Part shown: one piece after another, positions 1 to 6,243 of the stretch
Position numbering within the stretch: position 1 is the first letter of the stretch
How the letters are laid out: the number at the start of each line of letters is the position of its first letter
Assembly: GCA_900546895.1 (NCBI GenBank)
Contig: UREO01000159.1
Location: forward strand, 1-7,042
Origin: an uncultured Oscillospiraceae bacterium
GTDB lineage: Bacteria; Bacillota; Clostridia; Oscillospirales; Acutalibacteraceae
Direction of reading: 5' to 3'
Length of the DNA: 7,042 nucleotides
Made by a program: the position numbers and the translations under genes
Notes under the pieces: generated by a model
The model's input: the letters and a program-made list of their open reading frames with translations, nothing else
Told to the model about the DNA's origin: nothing
The model's database searches: none

Positions 1-21
1 CTACATACTTCCACATAGTAC

Positions 22-50
22 TTGATATTTTTTCTGCGGAGATGTAGTAT
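22..50 (+). promoter_or_regulatory. Candidate sigma-A promoter of the lipoprotein gene
   Basis: TTGATA (22-27, five of six to TTGACA) and TAGTAT (45-50, four of six to TATAAT) are separated by 17 bases. Transcription would begin near base 57, giving a leader of roughly 67 bases before the start codon at 124. No other pair with acceptable spacing was seen between here and the gene. The match is moderate, so this is a prediction only. Confidence 0.45.
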
Positions 51-59
51 GTTGTTCAT

Positions 60-82
60 GACGGAGCTTGCAAAAGTCCGTC
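60..82 (+). other. Leader hairpin with a GNRA-type loop
   Basis: GACGGA (60-65) pairs perfectly with TCCGTC (77-82). After a bulged G, CTT (67-69) pairs with AAG (74-76), closing a GCAA loop (70-73), which fits the stable GNRA tetraloop pattern. It would sit at the start of the predicted lipoprotein mRNA, well ahead of the ribosome site AAGGAG at 111-116. No T-run follows, so it is more likely an mRNA 5' stability or regulatory structure than a terminator. Confidence 0.4.
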
Positions 83-123
83 GGCACAGCGTAACCATAC
101 TATGAAAATTAAGGAGTACGATT

Positions 124-792
124 ATGACATTGAATGTAAAAAGAGTACTGGCGGCCTGCATCTGTGTGTCGTGTACGCTCGCGGTAATGACAGGCTGCTC
201 TAATTTCAACTCCGGCAGCTCACAGACCGCCTCTTCCGCACCGGTCTCTTCGGAAGCCGCTTCTTCGTCCGTCGCCTCCGGGGAAAGCTCGGCGCAGGAA
301 TCTTCCCAACCGGCTGACGCCCAGGCGGATCTTCTCAAGCTGATGAAAGAGACAGCGGCAAAAGGGAAAGTGATGAACTGCGACTTTGCGGTTCAATCCA
401 ATGTAATTGAGGATGTAGAGGAAAAGTGGGGCAAGGAAGACAAATCCGAATACATTGCCGCCGCAAAGGGAACCTACGCGACCTACTCCAAAAAGGGCTT
501 CGTGTTCGGCTTCAACAAAGGCTCCCAGCTTTTTGAAATCAGGTCACTGGACAGCCAGCTGAAAGAAATCACTCTTTCCAAAACGGAAGAGGTTTTCGGC
601 AATCCGGATTACGATGTGACTTCGGGCAACGACAGGATCATTGGATACGTTGTCAGCAAGGACTATAAAATGCTGATGGTGTTCCCGGATTCCAAGGCGA
701 ACGGCGCGAACGCCGTGCTCGATCATTACTCTGTGTTTTATCCTGCCGGTACGGTCAACATGATGGCCGACGATCCCGGCCGCCAGTGGTAA
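124..792 (+). CDS. YjgB-like (DUF4309) lipoprotein
   Basis: A 222-residue predicted secreted lipoprotein. The N-terminus has a basic start (K6, R7), a hydrophobic core (about 8-22) and a lipobox VMTGC ending at C25; M at the -3 position is not the classic residue, but the overall pattern fits signal peptidase II processing. A Ser/Ala/Glu-rich low-complexity linker (about 27-66) would hold the domain off the membrane. The C-terminal domain (about 68-207) resembles the DUF4309 family of Bacillus YjgB, from recalled features: VEEKWGKEDK, AAKGTYATYSKKG, FGFNKGSQLFEIRS, LDHYSVFYPAG. The biochemical role of that family is unknown, so no function is assigned. The start is fixed by AAGGAG at 111-116, seven bases upstream. 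It is monocistronic, ending before the hairpin at 851-895 and converging on the XRE gene at 948. The last dozen residues look like a lineage-specific tail. Confidence 0.8.
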   Translation: MTLNVKRVLAACICVSCTLAVMTGCSNFNSGSSQTASSAPVSSEAASSSVASGESSAQESSQPADAQADLLKLMKETAAKGKVMNCDFAVQSNVIEDVEEKWGKEDKSEYIAAAKGTYATYSKKGFVFGFNKGSQLFEIRSLDSQLKEITLSKTEEVFGNPDYDVTSGNDRIIGYVVSKDYKMLMVFPDSKANGANAVLDHYSVFYPAGTVNMMADDPGRQW

Positions 793-850
793 CAAAGGCC
801 CGCAAAGCATCCTGACAGCTTTTTTCCCTTGCGCAATGAACCGAATACAG

Positions 851-895
851 ATGAAAACACCTTCTCCCCATTTTTTGAGGAGAAGGTGTTTTCAT
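851..895. terminator. Bidirectional hairpin terminator between convergent genes
   Basis: A perfect 17-bp stem, 851-867 against 879-895, with an 11-base loop. The arms begin ATGAAAAC and end GTTTTCAT, so each strand carries TTTT inside its 3' arm. This is the common form of a shared terminator for the converging lipoprotein (stop 792) and XRE (stop 948) genes. Between the two stops I see no other feature. Confidence 0.85.
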
Positions 896-947
896 AACAA
901 GGCTTACGGTGGGCGCTGCCTGTGATACGCGGCGGGACCCCGTTAAG

Positions 948-1715
948 CTATTCATAGCGTTTTCCCGCGACGATCATTGGAATAAAGAGACCGAGACAGG
1001 CAGTCAGGCTGAAATACAGCCTGCCTGATTCCCAGACATAGGCGGGAAAGAGCCGCGCGATCAGGAAATACAGCAGGGGGAACAGGACGGCGACGGAAAG
1101 GGTCCACACACGACCCGCCCGGAGGATATGCGGCCAGTTGCTGTTGTTAAAACGGACTCCCGCCAAATTCATCCGAAAAATGCCGTCGCTGTAGCTGCTG
1201 ATTTTATTTTCGTCGTAATACGCGGGCAGCGTTTCCTTTACAAACAGGCAGAACCATGCCCCGAACAGCAGACAGAGGAGTTCGGTAAGCGCAAGGTTTT
1301 CCCGCAGTTCCCGGTAGGTAAATCCAAGTGCCAGCAGGATGCCGGTTTCCACAGCCACGGCCGCTATGCTGGCAAGGTAACAGGCAAGGTACCGCTTCCG
1401 CCTCTCTTTACGCTCGTGCCGCTCCTTTGTGGAAAGTCCGATGGTTCCGGTCACCAGCTTTTCCACTTCCCCTACGTTCAGATGCTCCGGCTCCCGGATA
1501 AACTGTCCGCTGAGCAGCTCCGTTACGGTTACTCCCAACAGGTCGGACAATGGAAAAAGCAGTGCGATATCCGGCATACTCAGCCCGCGCTCCCATTTAC
1601 TGACGGCTTTATCGGAAACAAACAGTTTTTGCGCCAGTTCCTTTTGTGTAAGATTTTTTTCTTTCCTTAACTGTGTTAAAAAAACTCCGAATTTTTGATT
1701 ATCAATTTCGTACAT
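948..1715 (-). CDS. XRE-family regulator fused to a four-helix membrane domain
   Basis: A 255-residue protein. Residues about 10-65 form an XRE/Cro-type helix-turn-helix (LRKEKNLTQKELAQKLFVSD, then KAVSKWERG). A basic linker (about 97-109) leads into four predicted membrane segments at about 109-132, 142-160, 203-222 and 233-251. With a cytoplasmic N-terminus, the long loop 161-202 is cytoplasmic; it holds YYDENKISSYSDGIFRMNL and FNNSNWPHI, a motif I recall in other clostridial HTH-membrane proteins. It is probably a membrane-tethered transcription regulator, with ligand and targets unknown. An upstream in-frame ATG at 1844 exists, but the start at 1715 is preferred: AAGGAGG (1723-1729) lies seven bases upstream and the HTH begins soon after. 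It is monocistronic. A palindrome over its own -35 region suggests autoregulation. Confidence 0.85.
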   Translation of the reverse strand: MYEIDNQKFGVFLTQLRKEKNLTQKELAQKLFVSDKAVSKWERGLSMPDIALLFPLSDLLGVTVTELLSGQFIREPEHLNVGEVEKLVTGTIGLSTKERHERKERRKRYLACYLASIAAVAVETGILLALGFTYRELRENLALTELLCLLFGAWFCLFVKETLPAYYDENKISSYSDGIFRMNLAGVRFNNSNWPHILRAGRVWTLSVAVLFPLLYFLIARLFPAYVWESGRLYFSLTACLGLFIPMIVAGKRYE

Positions 1716-1735
1716 ATCCGAACCTCCTTGACAGC

Positions 1736-1764
1736 ATTGTACTCTCTGCCGGGATTTCAGGCAA
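1736..1764 (-). promoter_or_regulatory. Predicted promoter of the XRE-membrane gene
   Basis: On the minus strand, TTGCCT (plus 1759-1764) and TACAAT (plus 1736-1741) are 17 bases apart, matching the -35 at four and the -10 at five of six positions. The start point would fall near 1729, at the 5' edge of the AAGGAGG ribosome site, implying an extremely short leader. Confidence 0.55.
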
Positions 1765-1774
1765 CCGACTGAAA
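1755..1774. promoter_or_regulatory. Candidate operator TTTCAG-N8-CTGAAA
   Basis: A perfect 6-bp inverted repeat with an 8-base spacer that covers the predicted -35 element (1759-1764) of the XRE-membrane gene. XRE proteins bind such dyads as dimers, and placement over the -35 would give repression. Short arms mean chance occurrence cannot be excluded. Confidence 0.35.
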
Positions 1775-1850
1775 GTAGAATGAAGGATTTACCGGCATTT
1801 TTTGTATGCTTTATTACGTTAATTCCATTCAGTTTGCGAGACAAAACAGA

Positions 1851-1881
1851 TTTCTCCCCCCGCCTCAGGCGGGGGGAGAAA
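1851..1881. terminator. Very stable 15-bp GC-rich hairpin
   Basis: A perfect 31-base inverted repeat around C1866: TTTCTCCCCCCGCCT (1851-1865) against its complement (1867-1881). The minus strand continues AAATCTGTTTTGTC and the plus strand AAACTAAAAC, so neither T-tract is strong. It lies between the tatD terminator and the XRE promoter and probably acts as a backup terminator insulating the XRE gene from metG-tatD readthrough. Confidence 0.6.
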
Positions 1882-1968
1882 CTAAAACTTGTTGAAGAAT
1901 CGGCTAGAAATGCGGTAAGAATCCGGGGTGTTGAAAAAGAGTTTATGAGCTTCGGGGGAAAAGAAAGA

Positions 1969-2000
1969 CAAAACGGATCCCCCGAAGAGTATCCGTTTTG
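1969..2000 (-). terminator. Terminator of the metG-tatD operon
   Basis: CAAAACGGAT (1969-1978) pairs perfectly with ATCCGTTTTG (1991-2000) around a 12-base loop. On the minus strand the hairpin starts about 31 bases after the tatD stop and is followed by TCTTTCTTTTC. The C-run of its loop can also pair with 1950-1958, giving a competing structure. The rest of 1716-2030 contains no convincing gene. Confidence 0.7.
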
Positions 2001-2030
2001 TATTCCGGTTTGCTTTCGCCGGGAAGACAG

Positions 2031-2810
2031 CTATTTCTGAATAGAAAAGAGGTTTTCCGCATTTTTGCGTGTAACCGTCAAAAGTTCTTCTGCGGTGATT
2101 CCGCGGATCTCAGCAATCCGCGCGGCGGTATAGGCAATCAGGGTGGAATCGTTGCGCTTTCCGCGGAACGGGACTGGAGCCATATACGGGCAGTCCGTTT
2201 CCATCAGCATCCGTTCCAGCGGAACGGATGCCGCCACCTCCACCGGTACGCGCGCGTTCTTGAATGTGACCGCGCCGCCCAGACCGATATACATCCCGAG
2301 CCGGATGCATTCCGTCGCCATTTCCACACTGCCGGAAAAGCAGTGTACCACACCGGACGGCCTGTGCTTGCGAAGAATCTCCATGGCGTCGCCGTGCGCA
2401 TCGCGGTCATGTACGATGATCGGCAGATGGTGCTTTTTTGCCAGCAGAATCTGGGCTTCAAACGCCGTTTTCTGTACGTCCCTCGGGGCGTTGTCCTCAA
2501 AATGATAGTCCAGCCCGATTTCTCCGACCGCGACGACCTTGTCCCGATGGAGCAGCTCTTCCAGCTGTTCCAAATAGTTCTCCGGCGCATCCTTGACACC
2601 TTCCGGGTGGATGCCCACCGCTGCGTAAAGGTACGGATAATCCGCCGCCAGCCGGACGGAAGCGAGGGAAGAGTCCAGATCCGCCCCGCAGTTGATCACG
2701 TTGCAGATTCCGCGGCCGGGCAGCCCGGCCAGAACCGCGCTGCGGTCGCTGTCAAAAGCCGCGTCGTCGTAATGCGCGTGGGAATCGAAAATAGACTTGT
2801 GTATATCCAT
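2031..2810 (-). CDS. tatD: TatD-family metal-dependent hydrolase
   Basis: A 259-residue TIM-barrel amidohydrolase-superfamily protein; family members act as metal-dependent deoxyribonucleases in DNA repair and turnover, with in vivo substrates not fully settled. Visible signatures are FDSHAHYDD with metal ligands H11 and H13, VGIHPE (H68), AVGEIGLDYH (E97), IIVHDRDAHG (H134), VVHCFSG (H156), and METDCPYMAPVPFRGKRN with catalytic D206. Length and all motifs are complete. The start at 2810 is chosen because the protein begins just before the first metal motif and its ATG overlaps the metG stop as TGATG. The longer reading frame to 2981 only adds antisense-like sequence inside metG. Shine-Dalgarno support is weak (GGGAG about 12 bases upstream), so translation is probably coupled to metG. 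In many Firmicutes metG and tatD are followed by rnmV and ksgA; here a terminator follows instead. Confidence 0.93.
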   Translation of the reverse strand: MDIHKSIFDSHAHYDDAAFDSDRSAVLAGLPGRGICNVINCGADLDSSLASVRLAADYPYLYAAVGIHPEGVKDAPENYLEQLEELLHRDKVVAVGEIGLDYHFEDNAPRDVQKTAFEAQILLAKKHHLPIIVHDRDAHGDAMEILRKHRPSGVVHCFSGSVEMATECIRLGMYIGLGGAVTFKNARVPVEVAASVPLERMLMETDCPYMAPVPFRGKRNDSTLIAYTAARIAEIRGITAEELLTVTRKNAENLFSIQK

Positions 2811-4753
2811 CAGCGAACTTTGCTCCCGGCGGGAATTCCGTCCACAAAAATTACTTTTACATCTTCTCCGGCATCCGCCGCCAGAATCATGCCCTGGCTT
2901 TCCACGCCGCACAGCACGGCAGGCTTCAAGTTTGCGACCAGAATGATGCTGTGTCCCGTCAGGTCCTCTGGCTGATACCATTTTGCAATGCCCGAAGCGA
3001 CCGTTCTCTGGCCTTCTCCGTCGTCAATCGTCAGCTTCAACAGCTTTTTTGCGCGCTTGATCGGCTCGCACGCAATGATTTTGCCGACACGCAACTCGAC
3101 CTTTCCGAAGTCGTCAATGCCGATTTGGGCAATGCCTTCAATCTCCTTTTTCGCGGGGGCTTCCTTTTTTTCTTCGCCGGGATTCGGGATCAGCTTGTTA
3201 AGCTCTTCGATTTCCTTGTCCACGTCGATACGCGGGAACAGTGTTTCCCCTTTGGAAACCACGGTATCGGAGGGCAGAAGTCCCCATTTCGCCGCAGCGT
3301 CATAAGTCAGCACGTCCGCCTTCGCACCGAGCTGCGCCTGGATTTTCGGTGCTGTTTCCGGAATGAAGGGCGTAATCAGAATCGATACGATACGCAGGCT
3401 CTCACAGAGATTGTAAATAACCGCTGCCAAACGCGCGCGTTTTGTTTCGTCCTTTCCCAAAGCCCAGGGCATGGTTTCATCGATATATTTGTTGGTGCGG
3501 GCGATCAGCTTCCAGATTTCGGTCAGCGCGTTGCTGAACTGATAACCGGCAATCGCGTCGTCGCATTTTTTGCGCAGGCCGAGTGCCATTTGAATCAGCT
3601 CGTCGTCAATGGGGGCGCTTTCGCGTTCGGCGGGAATTTTGCCGCCGAAGTATTTTTCCGCCATGGCGGTAGAGCGGGAAAGGAGGTTGCCTAAATCGTT
3701 TGCAAGGTCGGAATTGATGCGGCCGATCAGTGCTTCGTTGGTGAATACGCCGTCAGCGCCGAACGGGATTTCCCGCAGGAGGAAGTAACGGATGGCGTCC
3801 ACGCCGTAGCGGTCGCACAGGACGACCGGGTCGACCACGTTGCCCTTCGATTTACTCATCTTGCTGCCGTCGCCGAACAGAAGCCAGCCGTGGCCGTAGA
3901 CCTGTTTGGGCAGGGGCAGATCGAGTGCCATCAGCATAGCGGGCCAGATAATGGTGTGGAAACGCACAATTTCCTTGCCGACAAAATGCACGTCGGCGGG
4001 CCAATATTTTTGGTAATCGGAATCGTCGTCCGAACCGTAGCCCATCGCGGTAATATAGTTGGTCAGTGCGTCCAGCCACACATATACGACATGCTTCGGG
4101 TCGAAATCGACGGGGATTCCCCACGTAAAGCTGGTGCGGGAGACACAGAGGTCCTCCAGTCCCTGCTTAATAAAATTAATCATTTCGTTTTTGCGGCTTT
4201 CCGGCTGAATGAAATTCGGCTGGTCCTCATAGAGCTTTAACAGCCTGTCCGCGTATTTGGACAGACGGAAAAAATAAGCTTCCTCATTGGCTCTTTTTAC
4301 TTCTCTGCCGCAGTCGGGACATTTGCCGTCCTTCAGCTGGGTTTCCGTCCAGAAGGATTCACACGGGGTGCAGTACCAGCCCTCGTATTGTCCTTTGTAA
4401 ATCTCCCCTTTGTCGTGGAGAGTTTTGAAGATCTTCTGTACCGCTTTGACATGATAACCGTCGGTGGTGCGGATGAACCGGTCGTTGGAAATATTCAGAA
4501 GCTTCCACAAATCCTGAAAGCCCGCGACAATTTTATCGACATATTCCTTGGGGGTTACACCCTCTTTTTCGGCGTTGATCTCAATCTTCTGGCCGTGCTC
4601 GTCCGTACCGGTCAGAAACATCACGTCGTAGCCCTGCATTCGTTTGTAGCGCGCGATTGCATCGCTGGCAACAGTGCAGTAGCTGTGTCCGATGTGCGCC
4701 TTACCCGAAGGATAATAGATAGGCGTTGTGATGTAAAAAGTTTTTTTGTCCAT
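2810..4753 (-). CDS. metG: Methionyl-tRNA synthetase
   Basis: A 647-residue class I synthetase that charges tRNA-Met with methionine in the cytoplasm. The Rossmann catalytic core carries the HIGH motif (20-23, in SGKAHIGHSY) and KMSKS (298-302). One zinc knuckle lies in the connective region, with C128, C131, C145 and C148 (CTPC and CPDC). FLTGTDEHGQK (46-56) and YVWLDALTNY (224-233) are typical of the family. An alpha-helical anticodon-binding domain follows (about 340-500), then a lysine/glutamate-rich linker (about 513-538). The C-terminal Trbp111/EMAP-II-like OB fold (about 545-647; FGKVELRVGKI, NLKPAVLCGVESQGM) aids tRNA binding and dimerisation. It is full length for the Firmicutes type. 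The start is set by GGAGG (4761-4765), seven bases upstream. It is the first gene of an operon with tatD. The leader is about 45 bases, too short for a T-box. Confidence 0.98.
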   Translation of the reverse strand: MDKKTFYITTPIYYPSGKAHIGHSYCTVASDAIARYKRMQGYDVMFLTGTDEHGQKIEINAEKEGVTPKEYVDKIVAGFQDLWKLLNISNDRFIRTTDGYHVKAVQKIFKTLHDKGEIYKGQYEGWYCTPCESFWTETQLKDGKCPDCGREVKRANEEAYFFRLSKYADRLLKLYEDQPNFIQPESRKNEMINFIKQGLEDLCVSRTSFTWGIPVDFDPKHVVYVWLDALTNYITAMGYGSDDDSDYQKYWPADVHFVGKEIVRFHTIIWPAMLMALDLPLPKQVYGHGWLLFGDGSKMSKSKGNVVDPVVLCDRYGVDAIRYFLLREIPFGADGVFTNEALIGRINSDLANDLGNLLSRSTAMAEKYFGGKIPAERESAPIDDELIQMALGLRKKCDDAIAGYQFSNALTEIWKLIARTNKYIDETMPWALGKDETKRARLAAVIYNLCESLRIVSILITPFIPETAPKIQAQLGAKADVLTYDAAAKWGLLPSDTVVSKGETLFPRIDVDKEIEELNKLIPNPGEEKKEAPAKKEIEGIAQIGIDDFGKVELRVGKIIACEPIKRAKKLLKLTIDDGEGQRTVASGIAKWYQPEDLTGHSIILVANLKPAVLCGVESQGMILAADAGEDVKVIFVDGIPAGSKVR

Positions 4754-4767
4754 TTTTCAGCCTCCAA

Positions 4768-4782
4768 GAGAATAGTATTCTC
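4768..4782. promoter_or_regulatory. Perfect palindrome next to the metG ribosome site
   Basis: GAGAATA-C-TATTCTC on the minus strand is a 7-bp perfect dyad around one base, lying two bases upstream of the GGAGG element within the metG leader and about 16 bases after the predicted transcription start. It could be an operator or a small RNA hairpin affecting ribosome access. No regulator is identified. Confidence 0.4.
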
Positions 4783-4804
4783 AAATAAAGTGGTTAATTT
4801 TAAT

Positions 4805-4833
4805 ATTATACCATTATTTTCATCAATAGTGAA
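4805..4833 (-). promoter_or_regulatory. Promoter of metG-tatD (extended -10)
   Basis: On the minus strand TTCACT (plus 4828-4833, four of six) is followed after 17 bases by a perfect TATAAT (plus 4805-4810), preceded by TGG, which makes an extended -10. Predicted start is near 4798, giving a leader of about 45 bases to the metG ATG. Confidence 0.75.
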
Positions 4834-4885
4834 TATAAAATATAGAAACATGGCGGACCTACCCGTGTAATCATAAAATTCGCTA

Positions 4886-4927
4886 TAAAAATGCCGCTCC
4901 GAAACTGAAATCAATCCCGGAGCGGTA
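4886..4927 (-). terminator. Intrinsic terminator of the LCP gene
   Basis: On the minus strand, CGCTCCG-containing arms (plus 4918-4927 and 4892-4901) form a stem of about 10 bp including one G-U pair, followed directly by TTTTTATAG. It starts about 15 bases past the stop at 4942 and separates this gene from the metG promoter. Confidence 0.85.
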
Positions 4928-4941
4928 CCATTATGATATGA

Positions 4942-6084
4942 TTAATCTGGAGCAGTTCCGGATTTTCCGGTTCCGGCATCTTCACCGTAGAGAAATGTCC
5001 TTAGAAGCTGACAGTTTTCCGGCAGATCCGGGTCGAGCACTTCACCAATTCCCTTGATGGTGGGTTCGGTATAGGTGTTCAGGTTTGGAATATGCATGGT
5101 TTTCATGGGATAATTGGGGACGGAGCCCGCCAGGGAAGCAAGATACATCAGCTCCGAATCGGTGAGATTCGTCTTGACCAGCGGCAGAAATTCGTTCATC
5201 ATGCCGTTGATTTTGATCGGGCTCATGCCCTCCAGCTTTTTGATCATCAGCTCCATGACCTCGCGTTGTCTGCCGGTACGGCCAAAGTCGCTGTCCGTCT
5301 CGCGGATTCGGGCGTAATACACGGCCAGCCGGCCATCCAGATGATTGATCCCCGGCTTCAAATTGCTGCCCATATTCCGGTTTTCCGCGTCGCAGAGCTT
5401 TTGATCCATCTGAATGTCAAGGCCGCCCATTTTATCAATAATGGTGGCGAAGTTTTCAAAATCAACGGAAATATACTTGTCTATATTGATTCTGAAATTA
5501 TTTTCCAGGGTCTGCATGGTAAGCGCCGCGCCGCCTTTTGTATAAGCCGCGTTCAACTTCTGCTTTTTCATTGTGGGAATTTCAACGTACAAATCCCGCA
5601 AAAAGGAAACCAGACGGAGCGTCTTGTTTTTTGTGTCGATGGAAATCAGCATGGTGGTATCGCTTCGGCTGCTGTTCCCGTCGTCTCCCTTGTCGGTGCC
5701 GATCAGCAGAATATTGGTGATCTGGTGGTCCGAAATAACTCCCCACGCGGGTGCGGCGCTGGGCTGTTCAATATATTTCGAAGTGTTGATTTCTTCCGAC
5801 CGGTCCAGACGCGACATCAGATATTTTCCATATACGAAAACGCCTGCGCATACAATCAGAACCAGACATAAAAGGCCCATGAAAAATTTTTTCAGGCCGC
5901 CTTTTTTCCTGCCGTGTTTTTTGCCTCCGCGCCGTGCGGGCTGGTTACTGCTGTAAATATCGCGGTCGACATAATGATACCGATCAATTTCACCGGTGTC
6001 GAAATTTGTTCTTCTACCCGCGTTTCGCGGTCCGGAACCAGCACCGCCGCGCTGTGACCGGCTATCGCGGTTTTGTTTTTTCAT
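4942..6084 (-). CDS. LytR-CpsA-Psr (LCP) family cell-wall ligase
   Basis: A 380-residue membrane-anchored LCP protein. The family transfers undecaprenyl-diphosphate-linked polymers (teichoic acids or capsule) to peptidoglycan on the outer face of the membrane. The first 66 residues are cytoplasmic, polar and strongly basic (GGKKHGRKKGG near 53-63). One membrane segment spans about 67-87. The LCP domain (about 122-290) shows NILLIGTD, SRSDTTMLISID (R140, D142), VSFLRDLYVEIP (R163, D164), KLNAAYTKGG and YYARIRETDSDFGRTGRQRE (R261, R269, R272), the conserved arginines and aspartates that bind lipid pyrophosphate and metal. No C-terminal LytR_C domain is evident; a C-terminal tail (about 340-380) completes the protein. 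The start is supported by GAGGTG (plus 6089-6094), five to six bases upstream. It is monocistronic with its own promoter and terminator. Which polymer it attaches cannot be told from this window, since no glycan genes are adjacent. Confidence 0.93.
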   Translation of the reverse strand: MKKQNRDSRSQRGGAGSGPRNAGRRTNFDTGEIDRYHYVDRDIYSSNQPARRGGKKHGRKKGGLKKFFMGLLCLVLIVCAGVFVYGKYLMSRLDRSEEINTSKYIEQPSAAPAWGVISDHQITNILLIGTDKGDDGNSSRSDTTMLISIDTKNKTLRLVSFLRDLYVEIPTMKKQKLNAAYTKGGAALTMQTLENNFRINIDKYISVDFENFATIIDKMGGLDIQMDQKLCDAENRNMGSNLKPGINHLDGRLAVYYARIRETDSDFGRTGRQREVMELMIKKLEGMSPIKINGMMNEFLPLVKTNLTDSELMYLASLAGSVPNYPMKTMHIPNLNTYTEPTIKGIGEVLDPDLPENCQLLRTFLYGEDAGTGKSGTAPD

Positions 6085-6121
6085 ATTTCACCTCAAAAAA
6101 CGTAATACACAAAGCAGTCTT

Positions 6122-6150
6122 ATTTTATTGCAATTCCGCTTGCATGTCAA
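6122..6150 (-). promoter_or_regulatory. Strong promoter of the LCP gene
   Basis: On the minus strand a perfect TTGACA (plus 6145-6150) and TAAAAT (plus 6122-6127, five of six) are separated by 17 bases. The spacer contains a short dyad, TGCAA-N6-TTGCA (6129-6144), which may be a chance repeat or a regulator site. Predicted start is near 6115, a leader of about 30 bases. Confidence 0.8.
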
Positions 6151-6164
6151 TAGTTATGTAAACT

Positions 6165-6192
6165 AAAAAAAGAAAGCGGAAGTTCTGCTTTC
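6165..6192 (-). terminator. Intrinsic terminator of the 84-residue gene
   Basis: On the minus strand GAAAGC (plus 6187-6192) pairs with GCTTTC (plus 6172-6177), with additional inner GAA/TTC pairing, followed by seven Ts (plus 6165-6171). It lies about 51 bases past the stop at 6244 and just upstream of the LCP promoter. Confidence 0.8.
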
Positions 6193-6243
6193 AGTATGCT
6201 GTTTTTTTCAGGTAAAAATGGGGAATGTCAAAGAACAGGCAGA

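Noticed and set aside
1716..1844. Longer start for the XRE-membrane protein, beginning at 1844
   Set aside because: It adds 43 residues unrelated to the HTH family, runs through the promoter and dyad, and lacks the strong AAGGAGG seen before 1715.
1780..2040. Rightward 86-residue open frame in the 1716-2030 gap
   Set aside because: It runs through two terminator-like hairpins and into the tatD 3' end, has no ribosome site I can see, and its composition is not protein-like.
2811..2981. Longer start for TatD, beginning at 2981
   Set aside because: The extension lies wholly inside metG in another frame, and the TatD family begins just before the HxH motif. The ATG at 2810 overlaps the metG stop.
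2951..3694. Long rightward open frames antisense to metG and tatD
   Set aside because: They are complements of strongly conserved genes, with no recognisable domains or ribosome sites; they result from GC bias at third positions.
4754..4941. T-box or SAM riboswitch upstream of metG
   Set aside because: The space between the LCP terminator and the predicted metG start site is too small, and no T-box core or specifier stem is visible.
5092..5871. Rightward 259-residue frame antisense to the LCP gene
   Set aside because: The LCP motifs on the minus strand are unambiguous, and this frame has no family signature or start signal.
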